This document shows, one piece after another, positions 36,631-46,681 of a stretch of DNA of 64,000 bases (its first letter is position 1; each line of letters starts with the position of its first letter). A model generated the notes under the pieces. The model was given only the letters and a program-made list of their open reading frames with translations. It ran no database searches and was not told the DNA's origin. Made by a program: the position numbers and the translations under genes. Origin of the DNA: Oppiella nova (taxonomy: Eukaryota; Arthropoda; Arachnida; Sarcoptiformes; Oppiidae); NCBI GenBank assembly GCA_905397405.1, contig CAJPVJ010000006.1:55910-119909 (forward strand). The letters run 5' to 3'.

Positions 36631-37316
36631 AAGCGATGATTTTAGCTGCTGGTCTAGGCAATAGAATGCGACCTTTGACCCTCTATAAGCCAAAGCCTTT
36701 GTTGGAAGTAGGCGGCAAAGCACTAATTGTATGGCATATTGAAAAATTAAAAAAAATTGGCGTGACTGAAATCGTGATTAACTCTGCATGGTTGGCAGAT
36801 ATTCTGATTGGCACCTTGGGTGATGGCTCACAATTTGGTGTGACTATACGCTGGACGCGTGAAGATGAGGGCTTGGAAACCGCAGGTGGGATTATCAATG
36901 CCTTAGCGCTTCTCGGTGATCAACCTTTTATTCTGGTCAATGGTGATGTATGGACCACTTTTGATTTTGCATCATTATTAGATATCAATCTTGCCGATGA
37001 TCTTGCACATTTGGTTTTTGTCAATAATCCTGAACAGCATCCACAGGGTGATTTTACCTTGGCAAATGGTCGTGCTTATACCTTTGAGCAAAATCAGCAA
37101 GGTGAAAATTTAACTTATAGTGGTGTCGCTGTGATTAACCCAAAAATGTTTGATGGTCTGGAACAGGGTAAAAGACCACTTGCACCTTTGCTTAAACAAG
37201 GCATGCTAGACGGTAAAATCTCGGCTGAGAAAATGCAGGCAGCGTGGGTTGATGTGGGTACACCTGAGCGTTTAACAGCCTTGGATTTGCAAATAAGACA
37301 GGGTGAGTATAGTTAA
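36627..37316 (+). CDS. murU: N-acetylmuramate-1-phosphate uridylyltransferase
   Basis: Nucleotidyltransferase making UDP-MurNAc from MurNAc-1-P, which bypasses the early, fosfomycin-sensitive MurA step. It has 229 aa. The N-terminal nucleotide-binding signature is LAAGLGNRMRPLTLYKPKPLL, followed by the VNGDVWTTFDF metal site. It forms a four-base overlap with amgK. Pairing with AmgK distinguishes it from generic sugar-1-phosphate nucleotidyltransferases. Confidence 0.92.
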   Translation: MKAMILAAGLGNRMRPLTLYKPKPLLEVGGKALIVWHIEKLKKIGVTEIVINSAWLADILIGTLGDGSQFGVTIRWTREDEGLETAGGIINALALLGDQPFILVNGDVWTTFDFASLLDINLADDLAHLVFVNNPEQHPQGDFTLANGRAYTFEQNQQGENLTYSGVAVINPKMFDGLEQGKRPLAPLLKQGMLDGKISAEKMQAAWVDVGTPERLTALDLQIRQGEYS

Positions 37317-37325
37317 GTGAGGATA

Positions 37326-37345
37326 AATACGCCTAAGTGCGTATT
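37326..37345 (+). other. Hairpin between murU and rsmG
   Basis: AATACGC and GCGTATT pair with a six-base loop just after the murU stop. There is no T run, so termination is uncertain. Confidence 0.4.
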
Positions 37346-37422
37346 AACTCATCGTTAACTACTGTTCCACGGGCGAGAAATAGGTATACTTTCAGCTAAC
37401 TTTTTAGAGATGTTATTTGATC

Positions 37423-38055
37423 ATGCATCCATTTTTTCAAGAGTTAATGCAAGGCAGTCTAAAGCTTGGCTTAAAACTTAGTGATGAAGCATTAGGATTA
37501 TTGTTGCAATATCAAGATGCACTCGTCCTGTGGAACAAAGCTTATAACTTAACGGCCATTCGTGATCCAAAAGAAATGTTGGTTAAACATTTATTGGATA
37601 GCTTAAGTATTTTAAATGATTTACCCGCTGGTCGTTTACTCGATATTGGTACAGGCGGGGGTATGCCAGGGATGATCATTGCACTGTGCCAACCTGAACG
37701 CCAATGTGTTTTGTTGGATTCAAATGGTAAGAAAATTCGTTTTCTGAAACAGTTTATTGCAGATTTAAAACTAAAAAATGTTGTCGCAGTTCAGACACGT
37801 GTAGAAAATGAAGATAGTATCCATGATCTAGGGCAATTTGATGTGATCACCAGTCGTGCATTTGCTTCATTGACAGATTTTGTGACAGCTTCAGAACCTT
37901 ATATGCATGAACGCAGTATCATTGCGTCAATGAAAGGTTTGATTCCCACTGAAGAAGTTGATGCTTTAAAAGACAAGTGGAGTTGTGACATTATTGAATT
38001 GCATGTACCTCGATTGGACGAACAACGTCATTTACTTTTATTAAAACAGATTTAA
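37423..38055 (+). CDS. rsmG: 16S rRNA (guanine-N7)-methyltransferase RsmG
   Basis: SAM-dependent methyltransferase modifying G527 of 16S rRNA; its loss gives low-level streptomycin resistance in several bacteria. It has 210 aa from ATG 37423. The SAM-binding motif is LLDIGTGGGMPGM, preceded by YNLTAIRDPKEMLVKHLLDSL and followed by a DVITSRAFASL segment. It sits directly upstream of parA-parB, an arrangement common near chromosome origins. Confidence 0.96.
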   Translation: MHPFFQELMQGSLKLGLKLSDEALGLLLQYQDALVLWNKAYNLTAIRDPKEMLVKHLLDSLSILNDLPAGRLLDIGTGGGMPGMIIALCQPERQCVLLDSNGKKIRFLKQFIADLKLKNVVAVQTRVENEDSIHDLGQFDVITSRAFASLTDFVTASEPYMHERSIIASMKGLIPTEEVDALKDKWSCDIIELHVPRLDEQRHLLLLKQI

Positions 38056-38079
38056 AACAGACTAAGGGTTGGGGTTACC

Positions 38080-38862
38080 ATGGCTCAAATTATTGCTATC
38101 GCAAACCAGAAAGGTGGCGTAGGTAAAACCACGACAGCCGTGAATTTGGCTGCCTCTTTGGCAGTGTTGAAAAAGCGTGTTTTATTGGTGGATATGGACT
38201 CACAGGGTAATGCTACCATGGGGTCGGGTATTCAAAAAAATGATTTGTTGTATTCAGTCACCGATGTACTTCTGGGTGAAGTACCGATTGAAACTGCAAT
38301 TAGTAAAGCTGAAGTTGGCTATAAAGTGCTTGGCTCAAATCGTGATTTGGCAGGTGTTGAGCTGGCAATTGCAGAGCAAGATGGACGTGAGTTTATTTTG
38401 CGTAACGCTTTACAGCAGATTGAAAAAGACTTTGATTATATTATTGTTGATTGTGCACCAAGTTTAAGTTTAATTACGGTCAATGCTTTAGCCGCAGTCG
38501 ATGCAGTGATTATTCCAATGCAATGTGAGTATTATGCATTAGAAGGATTGGCAGATCTGACCCAGACCATTGATAAAATTCAGCAGGCTTTAAACCCTGA
38601 ATTGGAAATTATTGGGGTGCTTCGTACCATGTATGATGCGCGTAATGCACTCACTCGTGATGTTTCTGCCGAATTAGAACAGTATTTTGGTAAGAAACTT
38701 TATGATACAGTGATTCCGCGTAATGTGCGGTTGGCCGAAGCGCCAGCACATGGATTACCGATTATTTATTTTGAGAAAAGCTCTAAAGGTGCAATTGCAT
38801 ATTTAAATTTAGCAGCTGAAATGTTGAAAAAGAGTAAAGTGAAAAAAGGAAATAAAGCATGA
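38080..38862 (+). CDS. parA: Chromosome-partitioning ATPase ParA/Soj
   Basis: Deviant Walker-A ATPase that binds DNA nonspecifically and, driven by ParB, segregates chromosome origins. It has 260 aa. The motif is KGGVGKTT at residues about 11-18, Walker A' is VDMDSQGN and Walker B-like YIIVDCAPS. Length and the lack of an N-terminal HTH mark it as the chromosomal type. It overlaps parB by four bases. Confidence 0.97.
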   Translation: MAQIIAIANQKGGVGKTTTAVNLAASLAVLKKRVLLVDMDSQGNATMGSGIQKNDLLYSVTDVLLGEVPIETAISKAEVGYKVLGSNRDLAGVELAIAEQDGREFILRNALQQIEKDFDYIIVDCAPSLSLITVNALAAVDAVIIPMQCEYYALEGLADLTQTIDKIQQALNPELEIIGVLRTMYDARNALTRDVSAELEQYFGKKLYDTVIPRNVRLAEAPAHGLPIIYFEKSSKGAIAYLNLAAEMLKKSKVKKGNKA

Positions 38863-39749
38863 CCGTGAAAAAAAGAGGGTTGGCAAAGGGTCGTGGCTTA
38901 GATGCATTATTAGGTTCAATCCAAAAAGAAAAACTACAACTTGAAGTCCAAGCATTGGATCATGGCCAATTAAAACAGATGGATGTAACCCAATTAAAAC
39001 GCGGTGCATATCAACCCCGTCGTTTTATTGGTGAGCAGGATTTACAAGAACTTGCTGCATCGATTAAAAAACATGGTGTAATGCAGCCGATTGTGATTCG
39101 TCCTATTGAAAATGACGAAACTCCCTATGAAATCATTGCAGGTGAACGTCGCTGGCGTGCTGCGCAATTGGCGGGTTTAACTGAAATCCCTGCAATTGTA
39201 CGTGATTTGACCGATCAGGTTGCGATTGCCTTGGCATTGATCGAAAATATTCAACGTCAAGATTTAAACCCTGTTGATCAAGCACTAGCATTACAACGTT
39301 TTCATGAAGAATTTGGGCTTAGCCATCAAGAAATTGCAGATACTGTAGGTAAAGCACGCACTACCGTAAGTAATTTATTGCGCTTATTAAGTCTAGAAGA
39401 TGAAATCAAAGATTTAATGCAACAAGGTTTATTAGACATGGGGCATGCCCGTGCGATATTGACCCTAAAAGCTAAAGATCAATTGCAAATTGCAAAAATC
39501 GTGATTGATAAGAGTTTATCTGTCCGTCAAACCGAGCAATTGGTGCGTGATTGGAATACACCAAAGCAGGAAAAATCTAAAGATCCACTTGCGCCAGATG
39601 TACAACAACTGACTCAGAAATTGTCAGAACGTTTTAGTGCAAGTGTAAAATTAGACTATAACAAACAGGGTAAAGGAAAGCTGGTCATCAGTTATAACTC
39701 TCTTGATGAGTTAGATGGAATTTTAAATATCTGTTTACCAGAACAATAA
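38859..39749 (+). CDS. parB: Chromosome-partitioning protein ParB
   Basis: CTP-dependent clamp that loads at parS sites. It has 296 aa. The N-terminal CTPase domain includes RGAYQPRRFI and the GERRWRA box; the central HTH has SHQEIADTVGKARTTVSNLLRL; the C-terminal dimerisation region follows a linker. The ATG overlaps the parA stop (ATGA). No complete parS site was seen in the window. Confidence 0.97.
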   Translation: MTVKKRGLAKGRGLDALLGSIQKEKLQLEVQALDHGQLKQMDVTQLKRGAYQPRRFIGEQDLQELAASIKKHGVMQPIVIRPIENDETPYEIIAGERRWRAAQLAGLTEIPAIVRDLTDQVAIALALIENIQRQDLNPVDQALALQRFHEEFGLSHQEIADTVGKARTTVSNLLRLLSLEDEIKDLMQQGLLDMGHARAILTLKAKDQLQIAKIVIDKSLSVRQTEQLVRDWNTPKQEKSKDPLAPDVQQLTQKLSERFSASVKLDYNKQGKGKLVISYNSLDELDGILNICLPEQ

Positions 39750-39784
39750 TGTTTAAGCGATTTAATTAAATTGGGGAACTAAAG

Positions 39785-40417
39785 ATGTGGGAACTTGTTA
39801 AAGCCGGCGGTTGGTTAATGCTGCCATTGGTTTTATGTTCAATTTTTACTGTTGCGATTTCAATCGAGAGATTTATACGGCTGAAACGATCTTTAGTTCT
39901 ACCTAAGTCGCTTATGATGCAAAAAGGTCGCAATGTTGACGATGTTTTAGATGAAATGGAACAAGATCAAGCTGTTTGCCAAACTGCATTGGGCTATATT
40001 TTTAAAGATGGTATAGATGCTTACGCTCAAGGTGAAGCATTTGCACGTGCTCAGATGGAAGCGACTGCTTCACGCGAAATTGGATATTTAGAAAAAAATA
40101 TCAATTTCTTAGGTACATTGAGCGCTGTTGCACCGTTATTGGGTCTATTGGGCACAGTGATTGGAATTATCGAATCCTTTTTAGTCATTGATTTAGGTAC
40201 GAATGCCAATCCAACCATGATGATTCCTGGTATTTCTAAGGCATTAATTACCACAGCTGCCGGTATGGTGATTGCTATTCCAGCACTATTTGCCTACCGT
40301 TATTTTCAGCGCCTAGTTCAGGAATATGTGGCTGAACTCGAGCAACAGTCGACTTTATTTCATGCCGCCTTATTTTTTCAGAAACACCTTGAAAATGAAA
40401 AAAAGAAAGCTGGTTAA
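39785..40417 (+). CDS. MotA/TolQ/ExbB proton-channel family protein
   Basis: Inner-membrane proton-channel subunit, 210 aa, with three hydrophobic helices: N-terminal (about 8-27), and two in the C-terminal half where LGTLSAVAPLLGLLGTVIGIIESF and PGISKALITTAAGMVIAIPALFAYRYF are the family's conserved pore helices. It pairs with the ExbD-like gene 20 bases downstream. The two would energise an outer-membrane or envelope process; placement before msbA-lpxK-kdsB recurs in related bacteria, but its own role is not defined here. Confidence 0.92.
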   Translation: MWELVKAGGWLMLPLVLCSIFTVAISIERFIRLKRSLVLPKSLMMQKGRNVDDVLDEMEQDQAVCQTALGYIFKDGIDAYAQGEAFARAQMEATASREIGYLEKNINFLGTLSAVAPLLGLLGTVIGIIESFLVIDLGTNANPTMMIPGISKALITTAAGMVIAIPALFAYRYFQRLVQEYVAELEQQSTLFHAALFFQKHLENEKKKAG

Positions 40418-40437
40418 ATCCGTTTTAGGGGTGTTTC

Positions 40438-40860
40438 ATGAAATTTAGACGAAGAACAGTTGAAGATATTCATATCAATCTTACGCCATTGATTGATTGC
40501 TTGTTATTTATATTGGTGATTTTATTACTGACCACCACCTTTAACCAGCAAAGCCGGATCAATCTTTCTTTACCGGATGCACAAGGTGTTCCGCCAAAAG
40601 AATACAAAAATAAAATTGAAGTCATGGTAGACTCGGCAGGACATTATGCAGTAAATGGGCAGGCACTTTCGAGTAAAGAGTCGGCTGATTTAAGTACTGC
40701 AATTAAGCATGCAGCAAATGATAATCGTGATCTGATGTTTGTGATAGCTGCAGATGCTAAAGCGACGCATCAAGATGTTATTCGAGTGATGGACGTCGCA
40801 GGACAGCTAGGTTTCGTTAACATCAATATCAGTACCAAAGTTCCATCTCGAGGTTATTAA
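40438..40860 (+). CDS. ExbD/TolR-family protein
   Basis: 140-aa partner of the preceding channel protein. It has one N-terminal membrane helix (about 17-37) with the conserved Asp in INLTPLIDCLLFILVILL, then a periplasmic domain ending in VMDVAGQLGFVNINIST. It is transcribed with the ExbB-like gene and separated from msbA by 3 bases. Confidence 0.93.
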   Translation: MKFRRRTVEDIHINLTPLIDCLLFILVILLLTTTFNQQSRINLSLPDAQGVPPKEYKNKIEVMVDSAGHYAVNGQALSSKESADLSTAIKHAANDNRDLMFVIAADAKATHQDVIRVMDVAGQLGFVNINISTKVPSRGY

Positions 40861-40863
40861 TTA

Positions 40864-42594
40864 GTGAATCAGGATTTTAAGGTCTATGTCCGTCTTTTGG
40901 CATATTTAAAGCCGTATTGGGGGGCAGCCTTACTCGTTATTATTGGATTTGGCATAAATGCGGCAACTGAAGTTTCTGTAGCGAAATTACTCAAGTATAT
41001 TATTGATGCAATTCAAGGTGGTAATCGTGGTGATCTTGATTGGTTCCCAGCACTGATTATTCTATTGATATTCTTCCGTGGCTTAGGTTTGTTTATGGGA
41101 GGCTACTTTACTGCAGTCATCTCAAGAAGTTTGGTATTTAGTATTCGCCAAGAAGTTTATGCCAAACTGTTAAAACTACCAGCACAGTATTACTTGGATA
41201 ATTCATCTGGCCATATCACTGCAAAAATTATGTATAACGTTGAGCAGTTAACCGCAGCTTCCTCTGAATCATTAAAAACATTAATTCGTGATGGCGCAAT
41301 TGCTTTAGGTTTATTGGGTTATCTACTGTATACCAATTGGCGTTTAACTTTATGTATTTTTATCTTTATGCCGATTATTGGCTTATTGGTACGTAAAGCT
41401 TCAAAACGTATGCGTAAACTCTCTATTCAAGTACAAAATACGATGGGGGATGTCAACCATATTGTACAAGAAACAGTCAGTGGTAATGCTGTTGTAAAGA
41501 GTTTTGCAGGTGAAGAAAGTGAACAACAACGTTTCTATAAGTCGTCAGAAGAAAACTTAAAACGTGGCTTGAAAATGGTGATTGTACAAAACCTAAATAG
41601 TCCACTGGTACAATTGGTCATGGCTTTTGCTCTGGGTATCATTATTTGGTTGGCATTACGTCCACAAATTTTAGGCGATACTTCGGCTGGCGAGTTCGTT
41701 GCTTATATCACAGCAGCAGGGCTATTGGCGAAACCTATTAAAAACTTAACGGATATTAATGAAAAATTACAACGTGGTATTGCTGCGGCATATTCCGTAT
41801 TTGAAGTCCTAGATTTGCCACATGAAGAAAATACTGGAACGTTAACGCCAAAATTATTGGGTGATATCAAGTTTGATCATGTGTCTTTGATTTATAAAAA
41901 TAATGTAAAAGCAATTGATGATTTGTCATTAGACATACAAGCAGGCCAAACCATTGCTTTGGTTGGGCGTTCAGGTGCTGGTAAGTCATCTTTGGTGAAT
42001 ATGTTGGTACGCTTTCAGGAAATTAGCGCAGGGCAGATTTATCTAGATCAATTGCCTATTCAAGATATTGAACTCAGTTGTTTACGTACTCAAGTTGCAA
42101 TGGTCAACCAGCAAGTGGTTTTATTTGATCGAACAGTGCGTGAAAATATTGCATATGGTCAGTTAGAAAAAGCATCCGATGAAGCCATTATTGCCGCTGC
42201 TAAAGCAGCCTATGCACATGACTTTATTATGGAGTTACCAAATGGTTATGACACACCTTTGGGCGCGCAAGGCTTAAGTCTTTCTGGTGGTCAGCGTCAA
42301 CGTATTGCCATTGCACGTGCAATCCTTAAAAATGCACCAATTCTTATCCTTGATGAAGCCACCAGTGCTTTAGATAATGAGTCTGAACACTTTATTCAAA
42401 AAGCATTTGATGAAGCGATGCTTGATCAAAATCGAACCACGATTGTGATCGCTCACCGTCTATCCACAATTGAGAAAGCGGATAAGATTGTGGTTATGGA
42501 TAAAGGGCGTATCATAGAGCAAGGTACTCATACGGAGTTATTAGCGAAGCATGGCGCTTACTATCAATTGTATGAACGTAACTTTGAGGAATAA
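40864..42594 (+). CDS. msbA: Lipid A export ABC transporter MsbA
   Basis: Homodimeric flippase moving lipid A-core across the inner membrane. It has 576 aa with a GTG start. An N-terminal six-helix transmembrane domain (about 1-310) precedes the nucleotide-binding domain: Walker A GRSGAGKSS, Q-loop VNQQVVLF, signature LSGGQRQRIAIARAI, Walker [13 protein letters not shown] and the switch His in IAHRLST. Together with lpxK and kdsB it forms a lipid A/Kdo operon. Confidence 0.95.
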   Translation: MNQDFKVYVRLLAYLKPYWGAALLVIIGFGINAATEVSVAKLLKYIIDAIQGGNRGDLDWFPALIILLIFFRGLGLFMGGYFTAVISRSLVFSIRQEVYAKLLKLPAQYYLDNSSGHITAKIMYNVEQLTAASSESLKTLIRDGAIALGLLGYLLYTNWRLTLCIFIFMPIIGLLVRKASKRMRKLSIQVQNTMGDVNHIVQETVSGNAVVKSFAGEESEQQRFYKSSEENLKRGLKMVIVQNLNSPLVQLVMAFALGIIIWLALRPQILGDTSAGEFVAYITAAGLLAKPIKNLTDINEKLQRGIAAAYSVFEVLDLPHEENTGTLTPKLLGDIKFDHVSLIYKNNVKAIDDLSLDIQAGQTIALVGRSGAGKSSLVNMLVRFQEISAGQIYLDQLPIQDIELSCLRTQVAMVNQQVVLFDRTVRENIAYGQLEKASDEAIIAAAKAAYAHDFIMELPNGYDTPLGAQGLSLSGGQRQRIAIARAILKNAPILILDEATSALDNESEHFIQKAFDEAMLDQNRTTIVIAHRLSTIEKADKIVVMDKGRIIEQGTHTELLAKHGAYYQLYERNFEE

Positions 42595-42600
42595 TCGAAC

Positions 42601-43617
42601 ATGTCTATTGCGCAAATCATTCAAGATGCTTGGAATAAACAGTCCAAGTGGTTGATTGCATTGCGGCCATTGTCATGGTTATATCAATTCGGTTTTACGG
42701 TAAATAAGCAACTGTATCAAAAAGGTATAAAAAAAACCTATAAAGCACCTGTCCCAGTGATGATTATTGGAAATATTACTGTGGGCGGGAGTGGGAAGAC
42801 ACCGTTATTGATCCAGTTGGTGAAATATTTGCAACATCACCGTGTTCGTGTTGGTGTGATTAGCCGTGGTTATGGGGGGCAAGGGCCTTTTCCTGCACTG
42901 GTTACTTTAGATTCTGTGCCTGATCAAGTGGGCGATGAACCCTGTTTAATTGTTCAGTCTACTGAGGTTCCCATGGTGGTGGGTGGCAATCGCCAAGCCA
43001 ATATTGAGTTACTACTGCAACATTATGAACTTGATTTGATTATCAGTGATGATGGTTTACAGCATTGGGCTTTAGCGCGTCAAATCGAATGGATTGTGTT
43101 GGATAATAACCGGGGTTTGGGCAATCAAAAACTGCTTCCTGAAGGTTATTTACGCGAGCCTGTGAGCCGTTTAAAGCACGGTACCGTGATTGAGCATTCG
43201 CACCAGCCACATTCAGCTCTCAATATGCATTTAGAAGTGACAGAACCTTATCTATTAAATCCAAGTTTTGACCAATCTGAGCAGTTTGATCCTACACTCG
43301 ATTATTATGCAGTTGTTGGAATTGGTTTTCCTCAACGCTTTTATAATACCTTGGAAAGTATAGGTGTAACTCAATTTCAATGTCATGAGTTTCCAGACCA
43401 TTATGATTATGAAATTGATGATTTGCAGTTTGAAGATAACAATCCGATTATCACCACTGAAAAAGATGCAGTAAAGCTTTTACCATTATTGAAAAATCAT
43501 TCTACATTTAGTCGTGGGATTTGGGTGGTTCCAGTGGGGGCAGTCTTGTCTGATGAATGCTATCTATTACTCAACCAACAACTTACTCAACTTGGTATTG
43601 ATCTAATACAAGGTTAA
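42601..43617 (+). CDS. lpxK: Tetraacyldisaccharide 4'-kinase
   Basis: Phosphorylates the 4' position of the lipid A disaccharide at the inner membrane. It has 338 aa. An N-terminal amphipathic segment is followed by the P-loop [13 protein letters not shown], then VISRGYGG and the DDGLQHW motif containing the catalytic Asp. It lies 6 bases after msbA and 4 before kdsB. Confidence 0.96.
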   Translation: MSIAQIIQDAWNKQSKWLIALRPLSWLYQFGFTVNKQLYQKGIKKTYKAPVPVMIIGNITVGGSGKTPLLIQLVKYLQHHRVRVGVISRGYGGQGPFPALVTLDSVPDQVGDEPCLIVQSTEVPMVVGGNRQANIELLLQHYELDLIISDDGLQHWALARQIEWIVLDNNRGLGNQKLLPEGYLREPVSRLKHGTVIEHSHQPHSALNMHLEVTEPYLLNPSFDQSEQFDPTLDYYAVVGIGFPQRFYNTLESIGVTQFQCHEFPDHYDYEIDDLQFEDNNPIITTEKDAVKLLPLLKNHSTFSRGIWVVPVGAVLSDECYLLLNQQLTQLGIDLIQG

Positions 43618-43621
43618 TTTG

Positions 43622-44383
43622 ATGAAACATATTGTTATTCCTGCGCGTTTTGCGAGTTCACGTCTTCCGGGTAAACCGCTTTTAGAAATTCATGGACGAG
43701 CCATGATTTTACGTGTGGTTGATCAAGCAAAAAAAGTACAGGGGTTTGATGATCTTTGTGTGGCAACAGATGACCCACGTATTGCAGCGCTTTGCCGAGC
43801 AGAAGGTGTGGATGTTGTGATGACTGATCCGAGTCATCCTTCAGGCACAGATCGTTTAAGTGAAGTTGCTCGGATCAAAGGTTGGAATGCTGAGGATATT
43901 ATTGTGAATGTACAGGGCGATGAGCCTTTGTTGCCTGCACAATTGGTGATTCAAGTTGCGGAGTTGCTAGCACAGAAAGCAGATTGTTCAATGTCGACCT
44001 TATGTGAGCCTATACATCAGCTTGACGAGTTTCAGCGTGACAGCATCGTGAAAGTGGTGATGTCAAAGTTCAATGAAGCGCTTTATTTCAGTCGTGCACA
44101 AATTCCTTATGATCGAGAGGGTGTTAAACAGGCTGAGCAAAAGCCACATCAGCATGCTTATCGTCATTTGGGCTTATATGCTTACCGTGTCAAGCTTTTA
44201 CAAGAATATGTCACTTGGGATATGGGTGTTTTGGAACAGTTGGAAAGTTTAGAGCAATTACGCGTTTTAGAAAATGGACATCGTATTGCGATTGATATCG
44301 CACAAGTAAACTTACCACCGGGTGTCGATACTCAAACAGATTTGGATCGCTTAAACGCCTTAGATGTAGCGGTTTTTGAATAG
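43622..44383 (+). CDS. kdsB: CMP-Kdo synthetase (3-deoxy-manno-octulosonate cytidylyltransferase)
   Basis: Activates Kdo to CMP-Kdo for attachment to lipid A. It has 253 aa from ATG 43622; the TTG one codon earlier is unlikely. The nucleotide-binding [18 protein letters not shown] and the NVQGDEPLL metal site are intact, and DREG and GLYAYR mark the sugar-binding half. It is the last gene of the lipid A/Kdo operon; 67 bases follow to holB. Confidence 0.97.
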   Translation: MKHIVIPARFASSRLPGKPLLEIHGRAMILRVVDQAKKVQGFDDLCVATDDPRIAALCRAEGVDVVMTDPSHPSGTDRLSEVARIKGWNAEDIIVNVQGDEPLLPAQLVIQVAELLAQKADCSMSTLCEPIHQLDEFQRDSIVKVVMSKFNEALYFSRAQIPYDREGVKQAEQKPHQHAYRHLGLYAYRVKLLQEYVTWDMGVLEQLESLEQLRVLENGHRIAIDIAQVNLPPGVDTQTDLDRLNALDVAVFE

Positions 44384-44450
44384 TTTGTCTTTGCATTATT
44401 TATACTTACGTCACTTGTTTTTACCTCACTTGTATTTAGGTTTTTGATTC

Positions 44451-45431
44451 ATGGATGCTTCTAATTCTCAGGTTTATCCTTGGCAGCAACAGACATGGGA
44501 AACCTTAACAGGTCGCTTTCCAAAATTAGGGCATGGTTTATTGTTCTATGGTAAAAAAGGTTGTGGTAAACATGCATTTACCCAACATTTTTTGTCATGG
44601 GTTTTGTGTTTAAATAAAACACCACAAGGTGCTTGTGGAGAGTGCGCAAGTTGCCAGTGGCTCAAATCGGATACCCACCCTAACTATGTTAATATCACGA
44701 CCGATGAAGAGAATAAGAAGCAAAACGCGAAAATTAAGATCGAGAAGATCCGTGATTTACTACCATTTGTGCAGCAAACAGTAGATGGTTGGCGCGTTAT
44801 TGTGATTGAACCTGCAGAAGCTTTAAACATTGCTTCTGCAAATGCATTATTAAAAACACTAGAAGAGCCAGGTGATCGGATACAGATTATCTTACTTGCA
44901 GAACATTATCTAAAGCTGCCTGCAACGATTCGTAGTCGGTTACAGCACTTTGCAATGGATCGTATTAGCCCCACGCTTTCAGAACAATATTTGCAACAGC
45001 ATTTACCAAGTGAAATGCATTCTAAAATTAACTTGTTGATGAATTTATCTAATAACATGCCATTGCAAGCATTGGCGCTTGCTGAGCTGGATTGGTTAAA
45101 CCGACGTGGGGAATTTTTACAAGATTGGCAAAAACTGGTCAGTCAAAAAAGCATGCCTTTACAGTTCGCTTCAAAATGGAATAAAGAACTGAGCTTTTAT
45201 GATTTTTTACAAATGTTTGAATACTTGTTGTCAGATATAATTTGTGTCAAGCTGAATCAAGTTGTAAAGAATTCAGATTTGCAGTTGGATGAGCTTGCAG
45301 CGCAGTATCAATTGCAAACTTTGTTCTCTATTTATGAGGATTTACAACAATCTAAGCTAAAAGTTGATCAAAATGTACAAACAAATCTAATTATTGATCA
45401 ATTGTCGATTCAGTTAATGAATGTGACATAA
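44451..45431 (+). CDS. holB: DNA polymerase III subunit delta'
   Basis: Clamp-loader subunit, 326 aa. The AAA+ fold shows GLLFYGKKGCGKHAF in place of a canonical P-loop, a four-cysteine zinc module (CLNKTPQGACGECASC), and KTLEEPGDRIQIILL with the sensor-1 region RSRLQHF. The C-terminal helical domain forms the clamp-loader collar. It lies between kdsB and a PilZ gene, probably in one transcription unit with pilZ and tatD. Confidence 0.94.
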   Translation: MDASNSQVYPWQQQTWETLTGRFPKLGHGLLFYGKKGCGKHAFTQHFLSWVLCLNKTPQGACGECASCQWLKSDTHPNYVNITTDEENKKQNAKIKIEKIRDLLPFVQQTVDGWRVIVIEPAEALNIASANALLKTLEEPGDRIQIILLAEHYLKLPATIRSRLQHFAMDRISPTLSEQYLQQHLPSEMHSKINLLMNLSNNMPLQALALAELDWLNRRGEFLQDWQKLVSQKSMPLQFASKWNKELSFYDFLQMFEYLLSDIICVKLNQVVKNSDLQLDELAAQYQLQTLFSIYEDLQQSKLKVDQNVQTNLIIDQLSIQLMNVT

Positions 45432-45457
45432 AATTTGAATATTCAGGGGGAATAATC

Positions 45458-45799
45458 ATGCAACCACGTATGGGCGGTTTGATTCAAGTCAACATCAATG
45501 ATCGTGCAACCTTACAAGCCAGTTATATGCCTTATATTTTAGGTGGTGGCTTATTTGTACCATCAAAGAATGCTGTAAAAATGGGCGATGAAGTTTTCGT
45601 ATTGGCAGGTTTGCCAGATCAATCACAGAAAGTTCCTTTAACAGGGAAAGTGATTTGGATTTCGCAAAAGCAAAATGGAATTAAGCCACAAGGTTTTGCA
45701 ATTCAACTCACTGGCGAAAAAGGCATCTATTACAAAATGGAAGCAGAAAAACTACTCGCAGGCAGTATGTCTTTAGACCGTCCTAGCTTTACAATGTAA
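45458..45799 (+). CDS. PilZ-domain protein
   Basis: 113-aa protein made of a single PilZ fold, homologous to the type IV pilus protein encoded between holB and tatD in Pseudomonas. The N-terminus lacks the RxxxR c-di-GMP motif, as in the original PilZ, so it probably does not bind the nucleotide but acts in pilus assembly with PilB/FimX-type partners (family knowledge). GGGGG precedes ATG by about 7 bases. Confidence 0.88.
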   Translation: MQPRMGGLIQVNINDRATLQASYMPYILGGGLFVPSKNAVKMGDEVFVLAGLPDQSQKVPLTGKVIWISQKQNGIKPQGFAIQLTGEKGIYYKMEAEKLLAGSMSLDRPSFTM

Positions 45800-45826
45800 G
45801 CCAATTTTCAATATTTAGGAATTTCT

Positions 45827-46600
45827 GTGTTTGTTGATACGCATTGCCATTTAACCATGTTAAATCTTGAACCTTATGCTGGGGATCTCGATGCCGCATT
45901 ACAACAAGCAAGAGATGCTGGTGTGTCCAAATTTATGGGGATTTCTGTAGATTTGGATGACCATATCGTACTTGCAGAAATTGCCGCAAGACATTCAGAT
46001 GTGGGCTATAGTGTTGGTGTGCACCCATGTGAAGATCCTGCAGTGATGCAACGTGCAAGTGTTGAAAAACTAGTTGAACTGGCGCAGGCTGAAAAAGTTT
46101 GGGCCTTGGGTGAAACGGGTTTAGACTATTTTCATAGTACTGAATTTATTGCTGAACAGAAAGCTTGTTTTGCACGACATATTTACGCATCACAACAGCT
46201 TAAAAAACCTGTGGTTGTCCATACCCGTTCAGCAAAGCATGAAACCGTAGATATTATTCGGGCTGAAAAATCAACACATGGTATTTTGCATTGTTTTACT
46301 GAGGATTGGGAGACTGCAAAAGCGGTTTTAGATTGTGGCTACTATATTTCCTTCTCTGGAATTGTTTCATTTAAAAACGCGCAAGATTTAAGAGATGTTG
46401 CAAAGCAAGTACCTTTAGATCGCTTGTTGATTGAAACGGATAGTCCTTATTTGGCGCCGATGCCTTATCGAGGAAAACCGAATGAACCAAAATACGTTCC
46501 TTATGTAGCCAAAGCGCTGAGTGATGTATATGATAAAACGCTTGAAGAGATCGCTTTCATTACCACACAAAATTTTGAAAATCTGCTTCAACAAAAGTGA
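45827..46600 (+). CDS. TatD-family metal-dependent hydrolase
   Basis: 257-aa TIM-barrel hydrolase starting with GTG. Metal ligands are visible as DTHCHL (residues 3-8), GETGLDYFH, HTRSAK, HCF and the late ETDSPYLAP. TatD proteins are 3'-5' nucleases implicated in DNA and RNA repair; this one could be the YcfH-type paralogue found next to holB. It follows pilZ by 27 bases. Confidence 0.93.
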   Translation: MFVDTHCHLTMLNLEPYAGDLDAALQQARDAGVSKFMGISVDLDDHIVLAEIAARHSDVGYSVGVHPCEDPAVMQRASVEKLVELAQAEKVWALGETGLDYFHSTEFIAEQKACFARHIYASQQLKKPVVVHTRSAKHETVDIIRAEKSTHGILHCFTEDWETAKAVLDCGYYISFSGIVSFKNAQDLRDVAKQVPLDRLLIETDSPYLAPMPYRGKPNEPKYVPYVAKALSDVYDKTLEEIAFITTQNFENLLQQK

Positions 46601-46681
46601 TTGAAAAGCACTGATTTAAAAAGCAATCAATAGAAGTGCGTCAATTTATTAACGGATAGAATTAACAAGAGAGTTTATCGG

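Noticed and set aside
37363-37371. TGTTCCACG just before rsmG-parA-parB, matching half of a parS site
   Set aside because: The right half (GGCGAGA) does not mirror it. A nine-base half-site alone is too weak to call parS.
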